Assembly (NCBI RefSeq): GCF_011038785.1
Contig: NZ_JAAKDT010000002.1
Location: 1-64,000 of the forward strand
Source of the DNA: Parabacteroides sp. ZJ-118
GTDB taxonomy: Bacteria > Bacteroidota > Bacteroidia > Bacteroidales > Tannerellaceae
Reading direction: 5' to 3'
DNA length: 64,000 nt
Each line of letters opens with the position of its first letter. Within the stretch, counting starts at the first letter, position 1. Below, piece by piece: positions 1 to 7,317 of the stretch. The notes under the pieces are model-generated. The model was not told the DNA's origin, ran no database searches, and worked only from the letters and a program-made list of their open reading frames with translations. Both the position numbers and the translations under genes were made by a program.

Positions 1-1
1 C

Positions 2-229
2 GACTTCGGAATCAAGAAGCTCAATAACGAGCAGATACTCGACCTGATGGAAATCATCGAGGACCGCCACGGGCGCAAATCAACCATAATCGCCTCGCAG
101 ATACCGGTCGCAGACTGGTATGACTGCCTGGAGACCAACACCACCGCCGCCGACGCAATACTCGACCGGATGGTGCACTCTGCCATACGTTTTGAACTGA
201 AAGGAGATAGTCTGAGAAAAAATCATTAA
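2..229 (+). CDS. istB: IstB-like ATP-binding protein of IS21 family (3' end only)
   Basis: Only the C-terminal 75 residues lie in the window; the frame is open from base 2. The sequence matches the end of IstB, the AAA+ helper ATPase of IS21-type elements. It shows the sensor segment in which residues read STIIASQIPVADWYD and the typical ending on dimer formation and R-rich tail (ILDRMVHSAIRFELKG). IstB works with the DDE transposase IstA during insertion; istA would lie to the left, outside the window. The two terminal-type repeats just downstream fit the right end of the element. Family assignment is from recognition; completeness of the element cannot be judged here. Confidence 0.85.
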   Translation, partial: DFGIKKLNNEQILDLMEIIEDRHGRKSTIIASQIPVADWYDCLETNTTAADAILDRMVHSAIRFELKGDSLRKNH

Positions 230-246
230 CTTTGCCGCATCAAAAG

Positions 247-287
247 TGTCCCAGCCTCCTCCGGCGCACTGTCCCAGTCTGCTCCGG
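247..287. repeat. Two 18-bp terminal-type direct repeats of the IS21 element
   Basis: Copies at 247-264 and 270-287 agree at 16 of 18 bases (tgtcccagcctcctccgg and tgtcccagtctgctccgg), 23 bp apart start to start. IS21 ends are known to carry multiple short repeats that the transposase binds; these lie 17 bp past the istB stop, where the right end should be. The exact element boundary is not visible. Confidence 0.6.
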
Positions 288-644
288 TTTTTCCAACAAA
301 GTTCGTCATTGCTTTTGAGTACGTGAAATTTTTATCCCCATTAATTTTCTACTGAGCCGCTTATTCTCAACGGACTAAACTGAAATTTAACGAAGTATTA
401 ATAAATGGGATTTTGTAAACGAACACCGCAAAGCTATGTACTTATTAGAATTATCAAAATAGACTGTATCTCAATGATTTATGTATATTTACATAATTCG
501 GAAATTATTTTACGGCACAGCGGCTTGACTAGGTATTCCGAAACATTTCGACTCTATAGAAAAGTTGTGAGGGTGGGGGCTATCTTTTGAGAAGGTCATG
601 CTTACCAACACGCCCCCAATGCGACGAAGGCTGAGCAAAAAGTA
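288..644. other. Non-coding stretch, no gene recognised
   Basis: AT-rich DNA between the IS21 end and the 22-bp array. A 61-codon open frame at 405-590 shows no recognisable protein features. The segment around 568-600 (a G-rich run followed by ctatcttttgag) is compositionally different from its surroundings and could be the edge of a small element, but I see no matching inverted copy nearby. Confidence 0.4.
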
Positions 645-732
645 GGTTAGGATACTTGCGCCACGCACCTAAGATGCTTTGCCAACGCACCTAAGATACT
701 TGAGGGATGGACCTAAGATGCTTTTTATACAA
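645..732. repeat. 22-bp periodic repeat array, four copies
   Basis: Units begin at 645, 667, 689 and 711. The first 13 bases are the conserved part (acctaagatgctt at 667 and 711, acctaagatactt at 689, ggttaggatactt at 645); the remaining 9 bases vary, although copies 1 and 2 also share an a/ccgc-like end. The period is exactly two helical turns and is not a multiple of three, so it is not a protein repeat. It runs into the start of the downstream open frame. Confidence 0.75.
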
Positions 733-781
733 AACAAAGCCTAACCGCGTGACGGATATCGTTTCCTCCAATACATTTTTT

Positions 782-1042
782 ATGATTCAAGAAGCAGAAA
801 CTTGGATTTTGTCTCAGCCTGATGTCTTGAAGAAAGAGGGCTTGAAGAACCTGTCGTATAATCGGACTGATTTGACTCGCATTTCCAATCCCTGCGACCT
901 TGTGGGGAGAGTTTATGAGGATAATGGACGTAATTATCATAAAGTGCGTGATTTCATCCGTTTATTCCCATCACTTGATGCAGGTAAATTAACTTCTACC
1001 TTCACAGACTTTACCGATTTGATTGAAGCGTTGAAGCAATAA
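782..1042 (+). CDS. Hypothetical protein (orphan, possibly a gene remnant)
   Basis: I do not recognise this protein. The open frame begins at 707 inside the 22-bp array, but the protein-like part starts later; the ATG at 782 gives 86 residues. The upstream in-frame stretch (VTDIVSSNTFF) also looks protein-like, so this may be the 3' end of a longer gene whose 5' part was lost. The product is soluble, mixed alpha/beta in appearance, with no signal peptide or membrane segment. It sits between an IS21 end and a repeat array, which fits debris of a mobile element. Confidence 0.35.
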   Translation: MIQEAETWILSQPDVLKKEGLKNLSYNRTDLTRISNPCDLVGRVYEDNGRNYHKVRDFIRLFPSLDAGKLTSTFTDFTDLIEALKQ

Positions 1043-1066
1043 TTTTTTTGTCGCAGACTCACTTAA

Positions 1067-1103
1067 TATGCAGTGATAGCTAAGGGTTGGCTATTACTGC
1101 ATA
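1067..1103. terminator. Hairpin between two convergent genes
   Basis: Arms 1067-1080 (tatgcagtgatagc) and 1090-1103 (gctattactgcata) pair at 13 of 14 positions plus one G-T wobble, with a 9-nt loop. A T7 run precedes it at 1043-1049, but no T-run follows on either strand, so a role as bidirectional terminator between the orphan ORF and the exonuclease gene is only likely. Confidence 0.45.
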
Positions 1104-1158
1104 GAACTGTTCGCAAAGTTAAGACAGCGGTGTATCAGATTTGGTGTCACCTAATTTT

Positions 1159-1647
1159 TTATAAAAGTTTCAATGCTATCGCTGCACAAGCCTCGGCATC
1201 ACAAAGCGCGTGATGGTGGTTTTCCATGTCATAGCCGCAGGCTGCCGCCGACAAATGGAGCTGATGGCTGGGTATATCAAGACAACGACGGGAAGCAGCA
1301 AGGGTACAATGAAACTCGTACCCGGGATATTCCATATCATATTCTTGAAATACCGCTTTCAGACAACTCTCATCAAAGGGACGATTGTGTGCTACGAGCG
1401 GTAAACCTTTGATTTTATCCGCCACCTGTGCCCACACTTCCGGGAATGTCGGTTGCCCGTCGGTGTCACGACGGGTGAGGCCGTGAACTTCAGTAGTCCA
1501 ATATGTATAGTAATTGGGAACTGGCTGAATAAGGCTGTAGAATTTATCAACAATCTCACCGTTTCGTACTATGACTATACCGACACTGCATACACTGGAA
1601 CGGCGACCATTGGCGGTTTCAAAATCTATCGCTACAAAATCTTGCAT
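1159..1647 (-). CDS. 3'-5' exonuclease, DnaQ/DEDDh family
   Basis: A 162-residue single-domain exonuclease of the RNase T/DnaQ fold. The four metal-binding acids and the general base are visible: Asp8 and Glu10 in IDFET, Asp92 in HNRPFD, and a histidine followed by Asp150 in HHHALCDAEA, giving the DEDDh type. This is the length of a stand-alone exonuclease, not of a full polymerase epsilon-like fusion. It removes nucleotides from 3' ends of DNA or RNA; the true substrate is not known. It starts 2 bp after the out-of-frame end of a WYL-type regulator gene, so the two were probably an operon. Confidence 0.85.
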   Translation of the reverse strand: MQDFVAIDFETANGRRSSVCSVGIVIVRNGEIVDKFYSLIQPVPNYYTYWTTEVHGLTRRDTDGQPTFPEVWAQVADKIKGLPLVAHNRPFDESCLKAVFQEYDMEYPGYEFHCTLAASRRCLDIPSHQLHLSAAACGYDMENHHHALCDAEACAAIALKLL

Positions 1648-1649
1648 TG

Positions 1650-1887
1650 TCAGTCGTTCTTATAAAGTTCGTACATTTCCGAAATCCACTCCTTCATGGT
1701 CTTGCGAAGTGATGCCGAACTGCTCATAGATTGCGTCACGCCAACGGTTGAACGTGGCACGTTGTAGCCCGTGTCCATCACTGAAATCTTTGTCTCGCGA
1801 CCAGCGGTCGGAAAGATCTTTATGCGAAATTTTTCCTGCTCGACGAATTGTATTTATCAGCCAAGTGTATTTTTGCAGTTGGTTCAT
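1650..1887 (-). pseudogene. WYL-type transcriptional regulator with large internal deletion
   Basis: The first 56 or so residues (MNQLQKYTWLINTIRRAGKI onward, then ATFNRWRDAIYEQFGI) match the N-terminal HTH part of the Bacteroidetes WYL-domain regulators, which are normally over 300 residues long. After FGIT the frame runs only to a stop at 1661. In the +1 frame the same DNA reads KTMKEWISEMYELYKND and stops at 1650-1652, two bases before the exonuclease ATG, which resembles the usual C-terminal end of these proteins. The simplest reading is an internal deletion that removed the WYL domain and shifted the frame. As it stands the locus can only make a 75-residue DNA-binding fragment. Confidence 0.65.
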
Positions 1888-1909
1888 ATTGGTTATATTT
1901 TACATACCG

Positions 1910-1917
1910 CGAAGATA
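1910..1917 (-). promoter_or_regulatory. Candidate -7 box for the WYL/exonuclease pair
   Basis: Minus strand reads TATCTTCG, one mismatch from the Bacteroidetes consensus TAnnTTTG, 23 bp upstream of the regulator ATG. No clear TTTG -33 box. Confidence 0.35.
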
Positions 1918-2075
1918 ATTAAACCCTATCGCATTTTGCGATACAGGATTAAGAATAATCATGAATTCTCTTTAGCCTTTCAACGAGCCGATACTTTTTT
2001 CAAGTGTTTACTCATAACTTAACCCATTGGAAAAAATATCAGATACAGACTAAGGTTTTCTTTCGTTTTATTTTC

Positions 2076-2189
2076 TAACTTTGTCATTGCTTAGAGGTTT
2101 TGTCCTCTTTCTTTTCTTAGTGAAACCAGCTAGCCTTTCTTGGAGTTTATGGCTGGGCAGTTGAAAAAATCCCTCTCTCTGGAGAGGGA
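2076..2189 (+). promoter_or_regulatory. Promoter and structured leader of the acyltransferase gene
   Basis: A consensus -7 box TAACTTTG lies at 2076-2083. The leader then contains a small hairpin agagg/cctct (2093-2097 with 2104-2108) followed at once by the pyrimidine tract ttcttttctt, which looks like a weak intrinsic terminator, and a perfect 8-bp hairpin with a 4-nt loop (2170-2177 with 2182-2189). The right arm gagaggga ends 8 bases before the ATG at 2198 and could mask a ribosome site if that start is used. The rest of the 1918-2197 gap shows nothing recognisable. Confidence 0.4.
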
Positions 2190-2245
2190 ACGACTCAATG
2201 CTTTACAAAAGAGGGGGGTTAGTTTTATATTCTAAATTATCAAAA

Positions 2246-3412
2246 ATGAGCTCAAACAAATTGATGTCAAACACAAAAATCTCAGCGGCCGCATTTGCAG
2301 ACACAAAACCTCATTACGACCTTCTTGATGGATTGAGAGGTGTCGCTGCGCTAATGGTTATATTTTATCATGTATTCGAGGCATTTGCGACGAGTCCCAT
2401 TGATCAACAATTTAATCACGGCTATTTAGCTGTTGATTTCTTCTTTATCCTGTCTGGGTTCGTGATTGGTTACGCTTATGATGACCGATGGAAAACCATG
2501 GTCACAAAGGATTTTATCAAACGTCGATTGATCCGTTTGCATCCGATGGTTATCCTAGGGGCCGTTTTGGGAGTTATTGCGTTTTACATACAAGGGTGTG
2601 AGAAGTGGGATGGTACGCAGGTCTCCATTCCCATGGTGATGCTGGCATTGCTTATCAATCTTTTTTTGATACCGGCTGTACCTGGCTCTGGACCTGAGAT
2701 CCGAGGGAATGGTGAGATGTTTCCTTTGAATGGCCCTAGTTGGTCTTTGTTCTTTGAGTATATCGGGAATATTATGTACGCTTTGTTGATTCGTCGGATG
2801 TCAACGAAGGCCCTTACGGCACTTGTTGTCTCGGCGGGAATTGGATTGGCTTCGTTCGCTATATTCAATTTTTCCGGTGCGGGGCACTTGGGTGTGGGGT
2901 GGACGATGGAAGAGTACAACCTGATCGGTGGCTTTTTACGGGTGTTATTTTCTTTCTCTATGGGATTGCTAATGTCGCACGTATTTAAGCCCATTCCTGT
3001 TAAAGGAGCCTTTTGGATCTGTAGTTTGGCGATTGTTTTCTTACTCTCCATGCCCTATGTCGGTGACAGTGAGGCTTTATGGATGAATGGGATCTATGAT
3101 TCTGTATGTGCGATCTTAATATTTCCTATGCTTGTTTATCTGGGGGCGTCCGGGAAAACAACCGATAAACACTCCGCTCGTATTTGTAAATTCTTGGGTG
3201 ATATCTCTTATCCTTTATATATGGTACATTATCCGCTCATATACCTGTATTTTGGGTGGGTGAAGAAGGAGAACCTGATATTTGCGGAAGCATGGCCGGA
3301 AGCGTTGACCTTGGTTATCGGAAGTATAGTATTGGCTTACATTAGCTTGAAGCTATACGATGAGCCGTTCCGTAGATATTTGGCAAGGCGTTTTTTGTCG
3401 ATGCGCGAATAA
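2246..3412 (+). CDS. Acyltransferase family 3 membrane protein
   Basis: A multi-pass membrane O-acyltransferase of the OafA/NodX (acyl_transf_3) family. The N-terminal signature DGLRGVAALMVIFYHVF holds the conserved Arg and His of the family; about ten hydrophobic segments follow, ending with a basic tail. Such enzymes transfer acetyl or longer acyl groups to sugars of surface polysaccharides or glycans; the acceptor cannot be told from sequence. The frame is open from an ATG at 2198, but the first residues are unlike the family; starts at 2246 or 2264 are more natural, and 2246 is used here. It has no glycan biosynthesis genes next to it, so it is a solitary modifying enzyme. Confidence 0.85.
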   Translation: MSSNKLMSNTKISAAAFADTKPHYDLLDGLRGVAALMVIFYHVFEAFATSPIDQQFNHGYLAVDFFFILSGFVIGYAYDDRWKTMVTKDFIKRRLIRLHPMVILGAVLGVIAFYIQGCEKWDGTQVSIPMVMLALLINLFLIPAVPGSGPEIRGNGEMFPLNGPSWSLFFEYIGNIMYALLIRRMSTKALTALVVSAGIGLASFAIFNFSGAGHLGVGWTMEEYNLIGGFLRVLFSFSMGLLMSHVFKPIPVKGAFWICSLAIVFLLSMPYVGDSEALWMNGIYDSVCAILIFPMLVYLGASGKTTDKHSARICKFLGDISYPLYMVHYPLIYLYFGWVKKENLIFAEAWPEALTLVIGSIVLAYISLKLYDEPFRRYLARRFLSMRE

Positions 3413-3451
3413 CTTCGCCATGGCTGTGTGTTGTGCTGTCCGGTGCATTAT

Positions 3452-4075
3452 TTAGTCTTTATCCGCTATACGATCTAAGAGGATCGATACATGCTTGCCG
3501 TCCATCAATCCATGATGAGCCGTTATGGAGATAGGGAGCATCTGACGCCCGTTCTGCTCGACTAGCTTTCCGGTGGAGATGCGGGTGGCAGAATCGCTTG
3601 TACGGAAAGAGGAAGCATGTTTCATCTCCGTGAAGGCGATCCATGGAACCGGGGAGAAACGGACTAGATCTTGCCGGTCAGACTCCCTGTCTCTGCAAAG
3701 GCCGGTGAGAGCTTGCACACGCTCGATTTCTCTCTGTGCGTTTCGAAGGAACAGCTGTCGGTTCGGGGTATATTCGAAGAAGCCGAAGCCGAATGTTCCG
3801 TCTTTCCGCCCGATCGTTGTTCCCACGTGGATTCGGTCGAAGCAGACAGGGAGGTTGTCGATGATCCGGTACCGGAACACTTCCACCTCATTAACGGCTG
3901 TCATAATCTTATGTAAGGAGTAGAGGAAAAAAGAGGCATGATCCGCTTTTGCCTCTTTATAGATGGAGGTCACGTCTATCCGAGTGGTCAGCCCAAAAAA
4001 AGGGTCGTCCATGGAACTGAAAAACAGGAAATGTTCTTTCCGGTTCCAATGCTCCAAGTCAATAGGATGTTTCAT
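3452..4075 (-). CDS. Chloramphenicol acetyltransferase-like protein (CAT fold)
   Basis: A 207-residue protein of the type A CAT family. The catalytic motif HHGLMDG (family HHxxxDG) is near the C-terminus, followed by the closing helix, and the length is the family norm of 200-220. True CATs acetylate chloramphenicol with acetyl-CoA in the cytoplasm as trimers, but many chromosomal homologues in Bacteroidales are of unknown substrate, so resistance should not be assumed. Its start codon overlaps the stop of the GNAT gene by 4 bases (ATGA), which indicates translational coupling; two acetyltransferases of different folds are made from one message. Confidence 0.8.
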   Translation of the reverse strand: MKHPIDLEHWNRKEHFLFFSSMDDPFFGLTTRIDVTSIYKEAKADHASFFLYSLHKIMTAVNEVEVFRYRIIDNLPVCFDRIHVGTTIGRKDGTFGFGFFEYTPNRQLFLRNAQREIERVQALTGLCRDRESDRQDLVRFSPVPWIAFTEMKHASSFRTSDSATRISTGKLVEQNGRQMLPISITAHHGLMDGKHVSILLDRIADKD

Positions 4076-4581
4076 GATTCTTTATCGGTTGGGTTTACTA
4101 TTTTGTGGAAAGCGATGCGTTCCGTACCATTTGCTATGTAAATGATACCGCATCGTTCGAAACCATGCTTTTTCAATACGTTCTGCATGACGATATTATC
4201 CCGATGGGTGTCAATACGGATATTATTGTGATGAGCGAATGCCCATTCCAGACATTCGGTGGAGATTCCCTTTTGCTTGCCGTTGGAGGCTATGCGATGG
4301 ATTACGGCATAAGGCTCATCGTTCAGCCATTCGCCTTCGTAGATCTTTAGGTAGGTAGGATCGATCCCCTCGATGTAGCAAAAGGTTCCTACTAAATCGC
4401 CCTGCTCATTTTCACACACGAAACTATGGCCAGCCTTGATCTCGTTGGAGATCAAGGCCTCGGAAGGATATCCATTGATCCATTGATTGCCGTTGCCATG
4501 TTCCCGCATGAATCTGCGTGCATAATCGTAAATAGCCATCACCTCGGCCAGTTCTTCTTGTCGTGTTTGTCTGATATTCAT
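4072..4581 (-). CDS. GNAT-family N-acetyltransferase
   Basis: A 169-residue GNAT protein with strand-helix pattern typical of the fold: an N-terminal MNIRQTRQEELAEVMAIY segment, a central sheet, the pyrophosphate-binding loop region around HRIASNGKQKGIS, and the C-terminal MQNVLKKHGFERCG segment found in many GNATs. It uses acetyl-CoA; the acceptor (amine, amino acid or peptide) is unknown. It is the first gene of a two-gene operon with the CAT-like protein, with which it overlaps by 4 bases. Confidence 0.85.
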   Translation of the reverse strand: MNIRQTRQEELAEVMAIYDYARRFMREHGNGNQWINGYPSEALISNEIKAGHSFVCENEQGDLVGTFCYIEGIDPTYLKIYEGEWLNDEPYAVIHRIASNGKQKGISTECLEWAFAHHNNIRIDTHRDNIVMQNVLKKHGFERCGIIYIANGTERIAFHKIVNPTDKES

Positions 4582-4604
4582 GATCGGTAGAAAAAGTTAC
4601 TCTG

Positions 4605-4612
4605 CAAAAGTA
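4605..4612 (-). promoter_or_regulatory. -7 box for the GNAT/CAT-like operon
   Basis: Minus strand TACTTTTG, a full match to TAnnTTTG, 24 bp upstream of the GNAT ATG and just past the porN stop. It shows that this pair is not simply read through from the por operon. Confidence 0.5.
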
Positions 4613-4640
4613 GCCTATGACAGGCGTATGTGTCTTCTTT

Positions 4641-5732
4641 TTATCTTCTGCGTCGTACGCTGCGCACAGGGGCGGATTTCTCTGCTTTCGGTGCATTTAC
4701 CTTAGCCGCTTTCTCAGGAGCGGCCTCCTTGGTGGAGCCTTTGTCTTTCCGGGCGCTTCTCTTGGCAGCCTTCTTTGCGGCTTTGCTATCTGCCGCTACT
4801 TGAGTCGTATCCGGTTGATACCAAAGTGATTTCTCAAATCCGGTCAGTTGGCTTTCGATACGAGCTTGCTCGTTCTTTAAGGAATCCGGTGTCGGGCAAT
4901 ACGCCTGCAACGGTAGGTTCATCAAGTTTTGGGTCTTGATGATATCCCCCTCGAACATACGGCGACGGAAATAGTCGTCCATCGTGAAAGTCATGGCGTT
5001 ATTTATATTAGACGTCATGATATATGAATTGCTGATATACGGACGTATGTTCTCGTAAGGCAACCAGAACATGGGCATGGTAGTCTCCCCTATATCACCT
5101 GTAGAGGAAAGGATCGGGCAAATCGCCAATATCTTGACATCAAAAGCGGAATTGTTCTGATCGAAATACCAGGCTTCTTTTACATAATACGACCGTACGT
5201 CGGCTGCCGGTATATCGCTCTCATTGATTACGAAGGTCGGTTCCTCGCCCGCTCTTCCCGGCACCTCCTCATAAAGAATATAAAAGCGATCTAGCAAATC
5301 CTTGAAGTTGATCAAATGGGCTTCGTCAAACTCTTCATATCCGTCCAGATATTCATAGGCCTTGAGCTTGTTCTCTCCTAAAAGCTGGAAGATTACGGAG
5401 AAAAGATTCATCTGTCCGTTCATCGGGCGGGTCGGGTAATAAAGCGGAGCGTTCTGTTCTTTCATCAAGTCTACCTGCCGGTAGATAATACGCATCCAGC
5501 GAGCGTTCCCGATCTCTTGCGTCAAACGCTCGTTCATATCTTGGGCTCGTACGGTCAGTTCGGGTAAACCGGTATCTTTCTTATCGTTTCTTTCCCCACG
5601 GCTGGCTTGAGGCGAGCGGCGACGCGTTTGTTGTTGCTGCGTAGCTTCGTTCTCAACTTCTTCTTGTGCGTGAAGAGGCATCGCTGTTAAAAAAGTGGCG
5701 GCCAAAGCGGCTATGTAATACAGATGTTTCAT
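4641..5732 (-). CDS. porN: Type IX secretion system protein PorN/GldN
   Basis: A 363-residue periplasmic protein with a signal peptide (MKHLYYIAALAATFLTAMPL, cleavage near AQ) and the GldN/PorN core, including the region RWMRIIYRQVDLMKEQNAPLY in which the conserved peptide follows the first helix. PorN forms the periplasmic ring with the lipoprotein PorK around the outer-membrane translocon. It is the last gene of porPKLMN, 10 bp after porM. The C-terminal 50 or so residues form an unusual Lys/Ala/Arg-rich, low-complexity tail ending in RRRR, which looks disordered and strongly basic. A short linker rich in Gln and Arg also follows the signal peptide. Confidence 0.93.
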   Translation of the reverse strand: MKHLYYIAALAATFLTAMPLHAQEEVENEATQQQQTRRRSPQASRGERNDKKDTGLPELTVRAQDMNERLTQEIGNARWMRIIYRQVDLMKEQNAPLYYPTRPMNGQMNLFSVIFQLLGENKLKAYEYLDGYEEFDEAHLINFKDLLDRFYILYEEVPGRAGEEPTFVINESDIPAADVRSYYVKEAWYFDQNNSAFDVKILAICPILSSTGDIGETTMPMFWLPYENIRPYISNSYIMTSNINNAMTFTMDDYFRRRMFEGDIIKTQNLMNLPLQAYCPTPDSLKNEQARIESQLTGFEKSLWYQPDTTQVAADSKAAKKAAKRSARKDKGSTKEAAPEKAAKVNAPKAEKSAPVRSVRRRR

Positions 5733-5742
5733 ACTGCGAATC

Positions 5743-7311
5743 TTAATTTACGATTACTTCGATAGTCGGTATGGTACGTTCGATACCGTCCGGACCTTTC
5801 GCGACCACGCGGGTGATATAAAAACGTTTTCCCTTACTTAGATTGCGGATATAGTTTTTCTGACGTCGCGAGAAGTTGGTTCCTTCGGCCACTTCCGGGA
5901 TAGCGTTACCCATGGAGTCGAAGAAAGTCAGCTCAAAACGTAATACCGTATATTTTACATTTAGCAAATCATCGTCGATAGCGGCCAAAATACCGTCAGC
6001 CTCTACCAAGCTACGTTTGGAGATCATACCTCCCTTGAACTTACGGACGTTGCCGTTTTGATCCTTATACTCGATATAAGGTAGGGGATCGGGGAGGGCA
6101 CGCACGCGGAAACTCGTCTTTGCCATCTCTATGTTCCGGCCATCTGCCATACGAGCGTTTACCGTGATCACGGCTTCCGTCCCTACTTTAGACGGGCGGG
6201 CTTCCCAGCCATCCTTGCTACGGGTTAATGTGCCGTTCGTCATGGTAGCCGTCACGTTTCCGCTCGGTACACCCGGGACGGCGATACGCATCGGGTTGGC
6301 GATACCGGCATATAATACGTTCATCAATGTCGGGGCTACGGTAGCTGTCGGCTCCGTCACGAAATACTCGCTTTCGAAATCCCGGCGCATGATGCTGCCG
6401 TCGCTATTCGGCATCTCGACATAACCTTTGATGGGGAATGTACCGGCTGCTCCGGCATTCACCGTGAAGACACCTTTATTCTCGTAAGGTAATTCGTTCC
6501 CGTTTACATAAATCGTAGGACGTTTTGTGGAGTCTACCGCCGATAATACGATATTCGCTTTGTACTGGCTTCCCCGCATAACAATCTGGCTTTCTGGGAT
6601 CACCTGCGCCGTGATCTGGTTCACACGGTAATCGCCCACGTCTACACTATTCAATAAGTTCGATAAGACCTCACCTTCGGTGTAGCGAATGTCACTTTGC
6701 ATTTTGGTCAACAAGGTAACGGCCGCAGCGACGGGCATATTCTCGAACAGAGCCTCTTCCCAAGTACGGGTATTGATTCCCGCTTTACGAGGGGGAGTCG
6801 TGCTTAGGTTCGCCTCCAATACGGCTGTCTTCGCCGAATCTTCGATAAAACCGCCCATCCAGATACGATACTTATCGATTTCCGCTCTCAGCTTTTTACC
6901 TTCTCCACTTACCGGAGAGAGCATTACGCGGGAGGCGGCTTCCAAATCATCCTTGTGCTCAATGCTGTTCACGTTGGCATTCTCACCATCAGCTACCTTT
7001 GCGATACGGATCTTTAAATCTTGTATATATGCGTAAAGGTTATCCGAGGCTCTTTTTACCTCACGGGCTTTCAACGCCCACTCGCCCACCTTTTGGGGAT
7101 TCTCTTGGTAATAAGCTTCCATCTCGTCCGCTACGATCTTATTTCGGCGGGAGGTGTTATCGATAGAGGTTCGCAAGCTACCTTCCACCAATTCAAAACC
7201 ATCCAGCACCTCCGATGACACGTTCAGTGCCATCATGGCGATGAACACCAGATACATCAGGTTGATCATCCGCTGACGGGGAGAATTGGGATTATTTGAT
7301 ATTCCTGCCAT
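5743..7311 (-). CDS. porM: Type IX secretion/gliding motor protein PorM/GldM
   Basis: A 522-residue inner-membrane protein: a short cytoplasmic N-terminus, one transmembrane helix at about residues 15-35 ([15 protein letters not shown]), then a long periplasmic part with helical D1 and Ig-like D2-D4 domains ending in the conserved IPTIEVIVN strand. GldM/PorM dimers pair with GldL/PorL to form the proton-driven rotary motor that energises T9SS, reaching across the periplasm to the PorK/PorN ring. A conserved acidic residue follows the helix (SSEVLDGFE), as expected for contact with PorL. Length matches the family. It begins 6 bp after porL ends. Confidence 0.95.
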   Translation of the reverse strand: MAGISNNPNSPRQRMINLMYLVFIAMMALNVSSEVLDGFELVEGSLRTSIDNTSRRNKIVADEMEAYYQENPQKVGEWALKAREVKRASDNLYAYIQDLKIRIAKVADGENANVNSIEHKDDLEAASRVMLSPVSGEGKKLRAEIDKYRIWMGGFIEDSAKTAVLEANLSTTPPRKAGINTRTWEEALFENMPVAAAVTLLTKMQSDIRYTEGEVLSNLLNSVDVGDYRVNQITAQVIPESQIVMRGSQYKANIVLSAVDSTKRPTIYVNGNELPYENKGVFTVNAGAAGTFPIKGYVEMPNSDGSIMRRDFESEYFVTEPTATVAPTLMNVLYAGIANPMRIAVPGVPSGNVTATMTNGTLTRSKDGWEARPSKVGTEAVITVNARMADGRNIEMAKTSFRVRALPDPLPYIEYKDQNGNVRKFKGGMISKRSLVEADGILAAIDDDLLNVKYTVLRFELTFFDSMGNAIPEVAEGTNFSRRQKNYIRNLSKGKRFYITRVVAKGPDGIERTIPTIEVIVN

Positions 7312-7317
7312 ATTTCT

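Noticed and set aside
405-590. 61-codon frame after the IS21 end
   Set aside because: No protein-like pattern or recognisable start signal; AT-rich non-coding DNA.
645-732. CRISPR array
   Set aside because: Units are only 22 bp with no separate spacer of 25-40 bp, and no cas genes are in the window. The same holds for 43021-43105 and 33351-33555.
3452-4075. Chloramphenicol resistance gene
   Set aside because: Only the CAT fold and HHxxxDG motif are shown; many chromosomal homologues do not act on chloramphenicol, so no resistance call is made.
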